From NCBI GenBank assembly GCA_965218235.1, contig OZ244595.1, forward strand, positions 496,001 to 560,000: 64,000 nucleotides of DNA, read 5' to 3'. This DNA comes from CADCWK01 sp965218235. Lineage in GTDB: Bacteria > Chloroflexota > Chloroflexia > Thermomicrobiales > UBA6265. Of this stretch, positions 45,395 to 53,589 are shown piece after piece (the first letter of the stretch is position 1; each line of letters starts with the position of its first letter). The position numbers and the translations under genes were made by a program. The notes below the pieces were generated by a model, which saw only the letters and a program-made list of their open reading frames with translations, was not told the origin of the DNA and did not search any database.

Positions 45395-45529
45395 ATGACT
45401 CGGGATGGTCGACAGATCCAGACACCGGCGGGTGATCGACCACCTCTGGTGTGTCCCAACTGCGGAAAGCCGATCAGCCAGGAGGACGTCGTCTGCCCAC
45501 ATTGCGGAATCAGCCTGGTCGGGGGCTGA
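45395..45529 (+). CDS. 44-residue zinc-ribbon protein
   Basis: A small frame with AGGAAGG about eight bases before ATG 45395 encodes MTRDGRQIQTPAGDRPP followed by VCPNCGKPISQEDVVCPHCG and ISLVGG. The two CPxC knuckles 15 residues apart form a rubredoxin-knuckle zinc ribbon, which supports a real gene despite its length. Function unknown. Confidence 0.7.
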   Translation: MTRDGRQIQTPAGDRPPLVCPNCGKPISQEDVVCPHCGISLVGG

Positions 45530-45776
45530 CCAACCGGGTCCGATGACATGACCGATGCTCGTACGAGTGCCTCAGTGACGCCCGCGTCGAGCGTCTCTGT
45601 CCGTGACCAAGTCTTATGCTCGCAGATGACTAGGCTCAGCACGCGGCGGCGATGTCAGCCCGGTGAGTGGATTGCAACCATGTGGCCGAATCCAGGCTCC
45701 GCTCTGTTTCACAGAAAGCGGAATCAGAGACGAACCACCCGGTCCCACTTCGACGACTTCGTTCCCTTCCGGCGGC

Positions 45777-46964
45777 TCAGCCGATGGTCTGGCTGGCGAT
45801 GTCCTTCGGCGCCTTCGTGACGACCTCCGGGGTCGCGCCGACGAAGACGGTGTCGTCATGGCGGAAGCCACCGACGCCTGGCAGGTAGATCCCCGGCTCG
45901 GCCGAGTAGACCTCGTTGGCCAGCAGCGGCCGGGGGTTGAAGGCCATGTCGTCCGGGAACTCGTGGCCGGCGATCCCGATGCCGTGGCCGGTCCGGTGGT
46001 TGATGTGATCGGCGAAGCCGTGCGCCTGGAAGACGGCCTGCGCGGCGGCGTCGACGTTCGCCAGCGCGTTCCCCGTCGTGAACTGCGCGATCGCTGCCTG
46101 CTGCGCCTCGGTCGCGGCGGCGTAGGCGGCCCGCTGCCGGTCGTCGGGCTGACCACAGAACCAGGTCCGCTCGTTCTCGACGACCAGGCCGTTGATCCGG
46201 ACGATGACGATGTTGACGAGACCGTGGCCAGTCTGGACCGTCTCGCCGGTCGCCGCGCCGGTCCCGTGTGGGGAGGCCGAGGCCGGGCCGGACAGCGTCA
46301 TCGTCCGGATCTCGACCTGCTCGCCGGTGTGGCGCCGGGCCGCCTCGTCCGCCATCAGCGCGGCCATCGCGAAGTCGAGCTCCTGCACGACGCGGCCGGG
46401 CCGAATCTGCTCGCGGTAGCGGTCCTGTCCCCAGTCCGACAGCGACCCGGCCCGCCGGATCAGTTCAAGTTCCTCGGCGTGTTTGATGAGGCGCAGCTCC
46501 CGCAGCTCCCGCTCGAGCGGCACCAGCGTGACGTTGCCGAGGCGCTCGGCGGCGAGGCGGAGCGGCTCGGTCGCGGCATCGACTCCGATCCGGGCCCGGC
46601 CCAGCCCGGCACCCCGGAGCCGCTCGGCGATCAGCTCCGGCACCTGCGGTGTCAGGTAGCGCCGGTCGGTCAGGCGCGGGTGCTCGCTGTAGATCGAGAC
46701 ATCGTCCACCCAGACCGAGCCGCGCTCCCGCGAGAAGCCGAGGTGGTTGGTCGAGAGCTCGTTGAGGACCATGAACGGCTCGCCCTTCCGCGGCACGACG
46801 GCGATGACCGGTCGTTCCCACGGGGCGACATCGAGCAGGTAGTTGGTCGCGTAGAAGAACCAGTCGGGCGTCAGGAAGGCGAGGGCGTCGAGTTCGTGCG
46901 CCTCCATGAACGCGCGCATGGCATCGGTCCGGGCGGTCTGGACGGCCTTGCTGAGGAATGGCAT
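45777..46964 (-). CDS. M24 (creatinase/prolidase) family protein with altered metal ligands
   Basis: A 395-residue pita-bread-fold protein with an N-terminal creatinase-like domain (LDALAFLTPDWFFYATNYLL) and a C-terminal M24 domain. The His loop (HRTGHGIGIAGHEFPD) and the EPGIY Glu are present. The aminopeptidase Asp pair is not: where VDxG...SDxTRT is expected, the protein has LVNIVIVRINGLVVENERT, and the last Glu is Asp in FRHDDTVFV. So two to three of five metal ligands differ, as in creatinase-type hydrolases. A metal-independent amidase or non-peptidase role is possible. GGGAG precedes ATG 46964. Confidence 0.88.
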   Translation of the reverse strand: MPFLSKAVQTARTDAMRAFMEAHELDALAFLTPDWFFYATNYLLDVAPWERPVIAVVPRKGEPFMVLNELSTNHLGFSRERGSVWVDDVSIYSEHPRLTDRRYLTPQVPELIAERLRGAGLGRARIGVDAATEPLRLAAERLGNVTLVPLERELRELRLIKHAEELELIRRAGSLSDWGQDRYREQIRPGRVVQELDFAMAALMADEAARRHTGEQVEIRTMTLSGPASASPHGTGAATGETVQTGHGLVNIVIVRINGLVVENERTWFCGQPDDRQRAAYAAATEAQQAAIAQFTTGNALANVDAAAQAVFQAHGFADHINHRTGHGIGIAGHEFPDDMAFNPRPLLANEVYSAEPGIYLPGVGGFRHDDTVFVGATPEVVTKAPKDIASQTIG

Positions 46965-47148
46965 CGGGTGGCTCCCTTGCTCGTGCTGGCCGCCAAAACG
47001 CGACGGCGCTCCGAAGAACGATCTCCCGGCAGGATAGCGAAGGTCGGCCCGTCGCGAAACCCGCCCCTGGTCAGCACTGGCGACAGGCTTGTTCCGGTCG
47101 TGGAGAATAGAGCGGTATTCATTGGAGTTGCGTGCCGGCGGAGCAGAC

Positions 47149-47231
47149 CTCTCCCCCGACCCTTCTCCGGCTCACCTGCTTGCTCACCCGCTGGAAGCGG
47201 CTTCGGCTCGCAGGTGCCCGGAGAGGGGGGG
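47149..47231. repeat. GC-rich palindromic intergenic repeat (variant)
   Basis: Begins CCTCTCCCCCGACCC and ends CCCGGAGAGGGGGG, with CGGCTCACC/CAGGTG inner pairing. It resembles, at lower similarity, the palindromic repeats found at 52-63 kb. Lies just before the SDR gene start. Confidence 0.6.
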
Positions 47232-47268
47232 TTTTACGTGGATTCCGATCTCAGGGAGTGCTGAATCC

Positions 47269-48036
47269 GTGTCGAACCAGCAGGAACAGTCATTGGCCAC
47301 GACGATTGCCCAACGGTCGCTCGCCGGTCAGATCGCCGTCGTGACCGGGGCCGCCGGCGGACTCGGGAGTGCCCTCGTCGCGGCGTTGACCCGTCGCCAG
47401 GCGGTCGTGGTGGCCTGCGACCTGGATGTCGAGGCGCTCGAACGCGTGCCGCCGGACGGCGTCGGGGTCGTCCATCGCCATCGACTGGACCTGACGGACC
47501 CGGCCGACATCGAGCGCGGGGTCGCGGCGATCATCTCCGGGCACGGCGACATCGACATCCTGATCCACGCCGCCGTGCGCCACTTCCCGGCGGAGGTGGG
47601 CCGGGAGGCGCGGCCGTTCATCGATCACTCGCCGGAGCAGGTCCTGGAGACGCTCGCCGTCGCGGTGACCGGACCGACCCTCCTCACCCAGCTCGTCTGC
47701 CGGCGGATGGTCGAGCGGGAGGCGGGGCGGATCGTCTTCACGGGCTCGATGCACCGCACCGGGACGGCCGGCCTCGTGATGTACGCCGCCGCCAAGGCCT
47801 ACATCAACGCCCTGGCCCGCGGCCTGTTCCTGGAACTCCGCGAGCACGACATCATCACGTCGGTCGCCAACCCCGGCGGGATGAACACGGGTCTCCACTG
47901 GCATCGCCACGGCTGGATGCTCGATCCGGCGATCGTCGCCGAGACGATCGTGCAGCAGATCGCCCTGCCCGGCAACGTGGCGCTGCTGAGCTTCGACATG
48001 GTTCCCCACGACCCGGCCAACCCGGACGGGTTCTAG
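47269..48036 (+). CDS. Short-chain dehydrogenase/reductase
   Basis: A 255-residue classical SDR. Cofactor loop VVTGAAGGLGSALVAALTRR, DLDVEALE acidic residue after beta-2 (NAD preference), FTGSMHRTG catalytic Ser and MYAAAKAYINAL, with Tyr-x3-Lys intact. The start GTG 47269 follows AGGGAG by ten bases; the sequence upstream is the palindromic repeat region and is not coding. Substrate unknown. The C-terminal VVPHDPANPDGF-like end is normal length. Confidence 0.88.
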   Translation: MSNQQEQSLATTIAQRSLAGQIAVVTGAAGGLGSALVAALTRRQAVVVACDLDVEALERVPPDGVGVVHRHRLDLTDPADIERGVAAIISGHGDIDILIHAAVRHFPAEVGREARPFIDHSPEQVLETLAVAVTGPTLLTQLVCRRMVEREAGRIVFTGSMHRTGTAGLVMYAAAKAYINALARGLFLELREHDIITSVANPGGMNTGLHWHRHGWMLDPAIVAETIVQQIALPGNVALLSFDMVPHDPANPDGF

Positions 48037-48526
48037 CCGGTCGGGACGCCATGCGATGGACCGGGTCGTCCATCGACGGTGGCTTGCTGACTGGCGGCTG
48101 GGTGGGATGCGAACGTCAGGCATCGGCGAAGGTCGGCCCAGAGACGGCTGGCGTCGATTTCCGTGATCCACTCGATTACTTGCTCGTCCCCCTCGGCACG
48201 ATCCGAACACCGCGCTCACCGGAACTCGACCGTTGACTGACCCGGGGTCAGCCCGCCTCTGAGTTCCGGTTCCCAACGTCCGGTCACGGTCGCGAGTAGT
48301 GGAGGGGCAGTCCACAGTCGCTGAAGAGGCGGATGCCGTCCCGAAGAGGCATTGCCAATATACTGCTCAGACGCGCTGTCGCCGGAGACGGGTGAGAGCG
48401 TCCCGGCTGGCCGAAGCGGCAGCCCTCGGGCGGCGTTGACCCGAACGGTCCGGCATGACCGCGTGGTGAGGCTCATCTCCGGCTCTGCCTGGAAACAGGA
48501 TCCGACCCGGACAGGAAGATATGCTC
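48037..48526. other. Intergenic region with a nested palindrome
   Basis: 490 bp between the SDR and the alcohol dehydrogenase-like gene. It contains nested inverted repeats: an outer pair CCGGAACTC (48219-48227) and GAGTTCCGG (48261-48269) enclosing CTGACCCGGGGTCAG (48237-48251). The structure may be the SDR terminator or an operator for the gene at 48527. No gene is supported. Confidence 0.5.
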
Positions 48527-49606
48527 ATGGACAGGACGATGCAGGCGGTGGTGACCCACGGACCGAAGGACTACCGGGTGGAGACGGTGCCGGTGCCGAC
48601 CCCGGGCCGCGAGGAGATCCTGATCGAGGTCGACGCGGTCGGGATCTGCGCCTCCGACATGAAGTGCTGGCTGGGCGGCGCCCTGTTCTGGGGCGCGAAC
48701 GGCTCCGGCGGCTACGTCGAGGCGCCGGTGATCGCCGGCCACGAGTACTCCGGCCGGGTCGTCGCCATCGGGGACGGCGCCGCGGACAAGCACCACGTCA
48801 AACTGGGCGACCGCATCGTCGCCGAGCAGATCGTCCCCTGCGGCGAGTGCCGGTACTGCCTCAACGACCAGTACTGGATGTGCCAGCGCCACTACATCTT
48901 CGGGTTCAAGCGCCAGACCAACGGCGGTATGGCGAAGTACAACCTGTTCCCAGCCAACGCGATCGTCCACCAGGTGCCGGAATCGCTGACGATCGGCGAG
49001 GCGGCCTACATCGAGCCGATGGCCTGCGCCTGGCACGCCGTCGATCGGGGCGAGATCCGGCCCAACGACACGGTCGTGATCTGCGGCGTCGGCAACATCG
49101 GCCTCTGCATGCTCCAGATCGCGAAGCTGAAGCTCAACGGGACCGGCACCCTGATCGCGCTCGACACCAAGCCGTACCGCCTGGAGCTGGCGACCCAGTT
49201 CGGCGCTGACGTCGTGATCGACGTGACGCAGGAAGACGCCGTCCAGAAGGTCCGCAATCTGACGGATGGTTACGGCTGCGACGTCTACATCGAGGCGAGC
49301 GGCAACCCGGCGGCGGTCAGCCAGGGGCTGGAGATGATCCGCAAGCTCGGCACCTTCGTCGAGTTCAGCGTCTTCAACGAGCCAGCGACGATCAACTGGA
49401 CGATCATCGGGGACACCAAGGAGCTGAACATCCACGGCAGCCACCTCGGCCCCGGCGGCTACGCCCCGTCGATCCAGGCACTGGCCGACCACACCGTCGA
49501 TGTCCGGCCGCTGGTCGCGGAGGCATTCCCGCTGGACCGGTTCGATGAGGCGATGGCGGCGGCCCTGAGCGGCGACGTCCTCAAGACCTTGGTCGTGCCG
49601 GTCTGA
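48527..49606 (+). CDS. Zinc-dependent polyol/alcohol dehydrogenase (MDR family)
   Basis: A 359-residue medium-chain dehydrogenase. Catalytic zinc ligands are in GICASDMKCW (Cys) and AGHEYSGRV (His-Glu). The structural zinc set is CGECRYCLNDQYWMC, and the Rossmann loop is VICGVGNIGLCMLQ with Asp in LIALDTKPYRLEL for NAD. The FGFKRQTNGGMAKYNLFPAN region resembles erythritol/L-threitol dehydrogenases. I prefer ATG 48527, eight bases after AGGAAG, to the ATG two codons upstream. Oxidises a sugar alcohol or similar; substrate is inferred. Confidence 0.9.
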   Translation: MDRTMQAVVTHGPKDYRVETVPVPTPGREEILIEVDAVGICASDMKCWLGGALFWGANGSGGYVEAPVIAGHEYSGRVVAIGDGAADKHHVKLGDRIVAEQIVPCGECRYCLNDQYWMCQRHYIFGFKRQTNGGMAKYNLFPANAIVHQVPESLTIGEAAYIEPMACAWHAVDRGEIRPNDTVVICGVGNIGLCMLQIAKLKLNGTGTLIALDTKPYRLELATQFGADVVIDVTQEDAVQKVRNLTDGYGCDVYIEASGNPAAVSQGLEMIRKLGTFVEFSVFNEPATINWTIIGDTKELNIHGSHLGPGGYAPSIQALADHTVDVRPLVAEAFPLDRFDEAMAAALSGDVLKTLVVPV

Positions 49607-49637
49607 GCGGGGAGCGCGGCGCCGCGAATCGTGACCG

Positions 49638-50444
49638 ATGACGTACCGATTCGCCCGGGAGCGGACCGACGACTCGGCCTACGCCAGCGGTCACGTCCTG
49701 CACAGCGCGCCCGGCCGGACCGGTTTCCCGGTCCGGCTCGCGACGGAGCTGTTCCAGCGCTGCGCCGCTCATCTGGGTGAGCGGGGCGTCCGGCCGCCGT
49801 TCACCCTCTACGACCCATGCTGCGGGACCGGGCAATTGCTGACGACGATCGGCCTGCTGCACCGGGACGCCGTCGGCGAGGTCATCGGCTCCGACATCGA
49901 CGAGACGGCGGTGGCGTTCGCCCGGCGGAACCTGGCGCTGCTCTCCCCGGCCGGTCTGTCGGCCCGCATCGCCGAACTCGACGACCTGCATGTGCGGATC
50001 GGCAAACCGAGCCACGCGGCGGCGTCCGACGATGCCCGCCGCCTGCTCGCCGGAATCGCGGCGACCGGCGACGCCCTCCCCGTGTCGGTGTTCACCGCGG
50101 ACATCACCCAACCCGACGCTCTCGCCGGCCGGATCGCCGAGGGCCATATCGACCTGGTCATCGTCGATGTCCCCTACGGCAACTGGTCGACCTGGTCGAA
50201 CGATCCGGCTGACCCGAACGGCGACGCCCCAGCTGAACTGAACGGCGACGCACCGGTCGAGCCGCCGATCACGCGGATGCTGGAGACGCTCCGGCCAGTG
50301 ATGGCCCCCGGAGCGATGATCGCGGTCGTCTCCGGCAAGGACCAGCGGGCGACGCACCCGGCCTTCCGCCGCGTCGAGCGCTGGCAGCTCGGCCGTCGCC
50401 GGATCGAGCTGGTCGAACTCGATCCCGGCGACACCTCGCCATGA
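49638..50444 (+). CDS. AviRa-like rRNA methyltransferase
   Basis: A 268-residue SAM methyltransferase: MTYRFARERTDDSAYASGHV, LHSAPGRTGFPVRLATELFQ, motif I LYDPCCGTGQLLTTIGLLHR, EVIGSDIDETAVAFARRNLA, and VDVPYGNWSTW as motif IV. The N-terminal part and the DPCCG loop recall AviRa, which methylates 23S rRNA and gives avilamycin resistance. A short Asn-Gly-Asp-Ala-Pro repeat (NGDAPAELNGDAPVE) is inserted after motif IV. 31 bp after the dehydrogenase gene. Role in ribosome modification is inferred. Confidence 0.8.
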   Translation: MTYRFARERTDDSAYASGHVLHSAPGRTGFPVRLATELFQRCAAHLGERGVRPPFTLYDPCCGTGQLLTTIGLLHRDAVGEVIGSDIDETAVAFARRNLALLSPAGLSARIAELDDLHVRIGKPSHAAASDDARRLLAGIAATGDALPVSVFTADITQPDALAGRIAEGHIDLVIVDVPYGNWSTWSNDPADPNGDAPAELNGDAPVEPPITRMLETLRPVMAPGAMIAVVSGKDQRATHPAFRRVERWQLGRRRIELVELDPGDTSP

Positions 50445-50577
50445 GTTGGCGGGTTCGCGACGTGGTTCCGGTCCGGGTGACTGTCCGGGGCGACGGATCG
50501 GCCGGCAGGTCATATCCTTCGCGGGAGATCGACCCCAGCGTTCCCTGCGGCCATCCCGCCGGACGGAGACCAACGCC

Positions 50578-50691
50578 ATGACCTTCGACGCCCAGACCGT
50601 GCTCGCGGTCGTTGTCTTCTTCGTCCCGATCATCATCTTCGCGGCGATGGCCATCGCCTCCCGCCGCGCTCGTCGCGACCGGGGCTTCTGA
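50578..50691 (+). CDS. 37-residue single-helix membrane protein
   Basis: ATG 50578 encodes MTFDAQTVLAVVVFFVPIII, FAAMAIASRRARRDRGF: one hydrophobic helix and a positively charged C-terminus, a typical short membrane peptide. A GGAG lies about 12 bases upstream, weak spacing. The composition and stop position make it likely real. Function unknown. Confidence 0.5.
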   Translation: MTFDAQTVLAVVVFFVPIIIFAAMAIASRRARRDRGF

Positions 50692-50785
50692 CCTCTTTCC
50701 GCCCGCGACGGTGTCAGCCGACGAGCCGGTCCAACGGCCGCGATAGACTGATCGTGGCAGTCGCTGGAGGGAGAAGGGGTGGACG

Positions 50786-51127
50786 ATGATCGCCGAGGTG
50801 GCGAACAGGCGGGACGAGATCGCGGCGCTCTGCCGAACGTACGGCGTGCGCCGCCTGGAGCTGTTCGGCTCGGCCGCGCGGGGCGACTTCGACCCGGAGA
50901 CGAGCGACTTCGACTTTATCCTGAAACTCGATGACTCCGAAGGCAACCTGCTTGGCAGATTTATCGGTTTGGGAGACGCCCTCGAGGAACTACTCGGTAG
51001 GCCAGCCGATTTTGTGTTCGAGGAGAAACTGACGAACCCGTATCTGAGAGCGAGCATCAACCGGAACAGGGAGCTGCTGTATGGCGAAGCGGGACGAAGC
51101 CAGCGTTCGGCTGTATCACGCGCTTGA
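50786..51127 (+). CDS. mntA: MNT-domain nucleotidyltransferase antitoxin (second locus)
   Basis: A 113-residue minimal nucleotidyltransferase. LFGSAARGDFDPETSDFDFI carries Gly28-Ser29 and Asp41-x-Asp43. As in the 12466 locus it precedes and overlaps a HepT-type gene, here by 47 nt, with extra C-terminal residues running into hepT. GGAGGGAGAAGGGG precedes ATG 50786. It should AMPylate the HepT partner; that partner is frameshifted after its active site. Confidence 0.88.
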   Translation: MIAEVANRRDEIAALCRTYGVRRLELFGSAARGDFDPETSDFDFILKLDDSEGNLLGRFIGLGDALEELLGRPADFVFEEKLTNPYLRASINRNRELLYGEAGRSQRSAVSRA

Positions 51128-51459
51128 GGCGGCCCGGAAAGCGGTGACGTATCTCGGCGATCGAACCCTGAAGGAGTTCACGCGGGACGATCAGTTACAG
51201 TCCTCGATCTACTGGCAATTGATGGTCATCGGTGAGGCGATGAGTCAGGCATCCCGAGAGGAACCCGGCATCCGAGACGAACTGCCAGCGGTTCCTGCCA
51301 TCATTGGACTGAGGAACCGAATCGTGCACGGATACAGAGGAGATCAACGACGCGCTCATTCTCGAGATTCTGCACGACCGCCTACCGGAACTGATCCGGG
51401 AGGTCGAACGGATCCTGGCAACCCGTCCCGTGCCCGATGATCCCGACAACGAGGATTAA
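51081..51459 (+). pseudogene. hepT: HepT-type HEPN toxin, frameshifted after the active site
   Basis: The first 85 residues are HepT-like with intact Rx4HxY (Arg78, His83, Tyr85 in GLRNRIVHGY). Directly after, the frame becomes R/G/P-rich. Deleting the A at about 51336 restores family sequence (EEINDALILEILHDRLPELI, then REVERILATRP) to a TAA at 51457-51459. So a one-base insertion replaces the last ~40 residues, while the frame as it stands ends at 51440. Either a real inactivated or altered toxin, or a sequencing error. Confidence 0.88.
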
Positions 51460-51468
51460 CAGCGATCT

Positions 51469-52391
51469 TCAGCCGCGCCACGGTTCCCCATACCGGGCGA
51501 ACTCGATCAGTTGGTCGCGGTCGATCGTCGCGACGCCAATCGCGGTATCGGCCCCGCCGTAAGAGACGAAGTACCTGCCGTCGCGCTCCGAGGTCCCGCA
51601 GGTGAAGACGACGTTGTCGACATCGCCCGTCAGTTCCCACGGCTCCTCAGGTTCGAGGATCGCGGCGGCCGGCCAGTTGAGCACTTGCCGCGGGTCCTCC
51701 AGGTCGAGCAGCGCGACGCCGAGGAAGTAGCGCTTCGGTTTCGCGACGCCGTGATAGATCACCAGCCAGCCGTGGTCGGTCCGGAGCGGCGGGCCACCGG
51801 CGCCGAGCTTCCAGCCGTCCCAGTTGCCGGGGCGGGGCCGCATGATCTCGGCGTAGTCGCCCCAGGAGCCACCGGTGAGGTCGTCGCTGAAGGCCAGCCA
51901 CATCGACGGCGGGATCCGGTGGAACATCGCGTAGCGCCCACCGACCTTCTCGGGGAACAGGGCGGCGTCCTTGTTGTCCGGTCCGGGGATGACCGTGCCG
52001 TGCCGTTCCCAGGTGAAGAAGTTGGTCGTCGAGGCCATCGCGACCTCGATGTTCCCCTCGGACCAGGCGGTGTAGACATGTACCAGCGGCCATCGAGGAA
52101 GGTCAGGCGCGGGTCCTCGACGCCATAGTCCTCGGTCGGCGTGTCGGGGACGAAGACCGGCCGGTCCAGCCGGGCGAAGGTGACGCCGTCGGTGCTGACG
52201 GCAAAGCCGAGCCGCGAGACGTCGCTGGCCGCGCCCTGGCCACAGTAGATCAGCACCGTCGCGCCATCGACATCGGCGACGGCGGTGTTGAAGACGGTCC
52301 GGCCCTCCCAGTCGCTGCTGGCGATGGGGCCAAGGACCGGGTTGCTGGCGGCGCGTTCGAGCCGGACGGGTCCGACGGATGATGAGGTCAT
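51469..52391 (-). pseudogene. GH130-family glycoside phosphorylase, one-base frameshift
   Basis: Beta-mannoside phosphorylase/hydrolase-type protein (GH130). The N-terminal part (ASNPVLGPIASSDWEGRTVF, TEDYGVEDPRLTFLDGRWYM) reads in one frame and the rest (TAWSEGNIEVAMASTTNFFT, PEKVGGRYAMFHRIPPSMWL, DHGWLVIYHGV) in another. The switch is at about 52077, where adding one C to the plus strand gives WYMVYTAWSEG, the expected junction. Full length would be ~307 residues, normal for the family. The ATG at 52391 has AAGGAG 13 bases upstream. It is the last gene of a carbohydrate ABC operon, which fits uptake and phosphorolysis of manno-oligosaccharides. Confidence 0.88.
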
Positions 52392-52436
52392 GGGTATGTC
52401 GCGTCTCCTTCCGGGGTTTGGCGGTCGCAGGCACCG

Positions 52437-52494
52437 GCCCCACCCCAACCCCTCCCCATCTCGCGTCGCCTTCGGCTCGCGGATGGAGAGGGGC
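52437..52494. repeat. Palindromic GC-rich repeat, copy 1 (forward)
   Basis: Left arm CCCCACCCCAACCCCTCCCCATC, given here only by its parts (CCCCACCCCAA, CCCCTCCCCATC), pairs with GGATGGAGAGGGG at the right end, via an inner CGCG stem. Forms an inverted pair with the copy at 52549-52635, filling the gap between the permease and GH130 genes. Confidence 0.8.
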
Positions 52495-52548
52495 TCCATG
52501 CTGGTCGGGCTGACGCCCTCCGCGAGAGCCTGGTCCAAACGCTACCGT

Positions 52549-52635
52549 CTCCCCCCTCTCCATCCGTCCCGAGGACGAACGCCGGCGCGGCCGGGGTGAG
52601 CTGGGACGAGATGGGAAGGGGGCCGGTGGTGGGGC
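52549..52635. repeat. Palindromic GC-rich repeat, copy 2 (reverse)
   Basis: Same element as copy 1 in opposite orientation: CCCCTCTCCATCC at the left and GATGGGAAGGGGGCC then GGTGGTGGGG at the right. Ends seven bases before the permease stop codon. Confidence 0.75.
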
Positions 52636-52641
52636 AACACC

Positions 52642-53559
52642 TTATCCCTTGACGCCCCCGACCGTCAGGCCCTCGATGAAGTAGCGCTGGGCGAGGAAGA
52701 ACAGCAGCAGGATCGGGGCGGCCATGACGGTCGCCATCGCCATCATGTAGTTCCACTGCGGGGCGGCGTTGGAGAGCGTCGCGCCGTAGAACTGGAGCCC
52801 AAGGACCATCGGGTACTTCTCGAGAGTGCTGAGATAGATCAGCGGTCCCTCGAAGTTGTTCCAGTTGGCCTGGAAGCTCAGGACGGCGATCGCGAGCAGG
52901 GCCGGCTTGACGAGCGGCAGCATGATCTCCCGGAAGATCTGGAAGGTGTTGGCGCCGTCGATCACGGCCGCCTCCTCGATCTCCCGCGGGATCGTCAGGA
53001 AGAACTGCCGCAGCAGGAAGACGAAGCTCGGCCCCCAGGCGAACCAGGCTCCGACCGTCATCGGCGTGAAGGTGTTGATCCGGTCCAGCTCCCGCCAGAT
53101 CAGGAACTTCGGGATCAGCGTCAGGATACCGGGCAGCATCATCGTCGAGAGCAGGACGATGAACAGGCCGTTGCGCCACGGGAACCGGAACCGGGCGAAG
53201 CCGTAGGCGACGATCGCCGCCGTGAAGATCTCGGCGAACATCGCCAGGACGGTCATGAAGACGGTGTTGATCAGGAAGCGGCCGAAGGGCAGCGCCGTCC
53301 AGGCGTCGACGTAGTTTCCGGGCAGGGCGGGCTGCGGGATCCACTGGGGCGGGTAGGCGATCAGGTCGCTGGTCGCCTTGAGCGAGGTCGAGAGCATCCA
53401 GAAGAACGGGATCAGGACGAAGGCGCCGCCAAGGGCGAGCAGCGCGTAGATCCCGACCCGGATCGCGCTGTCGCCGGCCGTTCGGCGACGGTCTGCCTCC
53501 CGGTCCCGTGCCGAGCGGTCGGGTGCCGGGACCTGTGAGAGTCGTTCGACGGTCGTCAT
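52642..53559 (-). CDS. Carbohydrate ABC transporter permease (MalG-like)
   Basis: A 305-residue permease of the CUT1 family with six helices. The cytoplasmic EAA loop that contacts the ATPase is EIEEAAVIDGANTFQIFREI, followed by MLPLVKPALLAIAVLSFQAN. N-terminal region (ALGGAFVLIPFFWMLSTSLK) is typical. It starts 30 bp after the companion permease stops. Together with the genes at 53590 and 54827 it forms a sugar importer whose ATPase is encoded elsewhere. Confidence 0.94.
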   Translation of the reverse strand: MTTVERLSQVPAPDRSARDREADRRRTAGDSAIRVGIYALLALGGAFVLIPFFWMLSTSLKATSDLIAYPPQWIPQPALPGNYVDAWTALPFGRFLINTVFMTVLAMFAEIFTAAIVAYGFARFRFPWRNGLFIVLLSTMMLPGILTLIPKFLIWRELDRINTFTPMTVGAWFAWGPSFVFLLRQFFLTIPREIEEAAVIDGANTFQIFREIMLPLVKPALLAIAVLSFQANWNNFEGPLIYLSTLEKYPMVLGLQFYGATLSNAAPQWNYMMAMATVMAAPILLLFFLAQRYFIEGLTVGGVKG

Positions 53560-53589
53560 GGCCGCACCCTCCCGGAGTGGGACTGGTCC

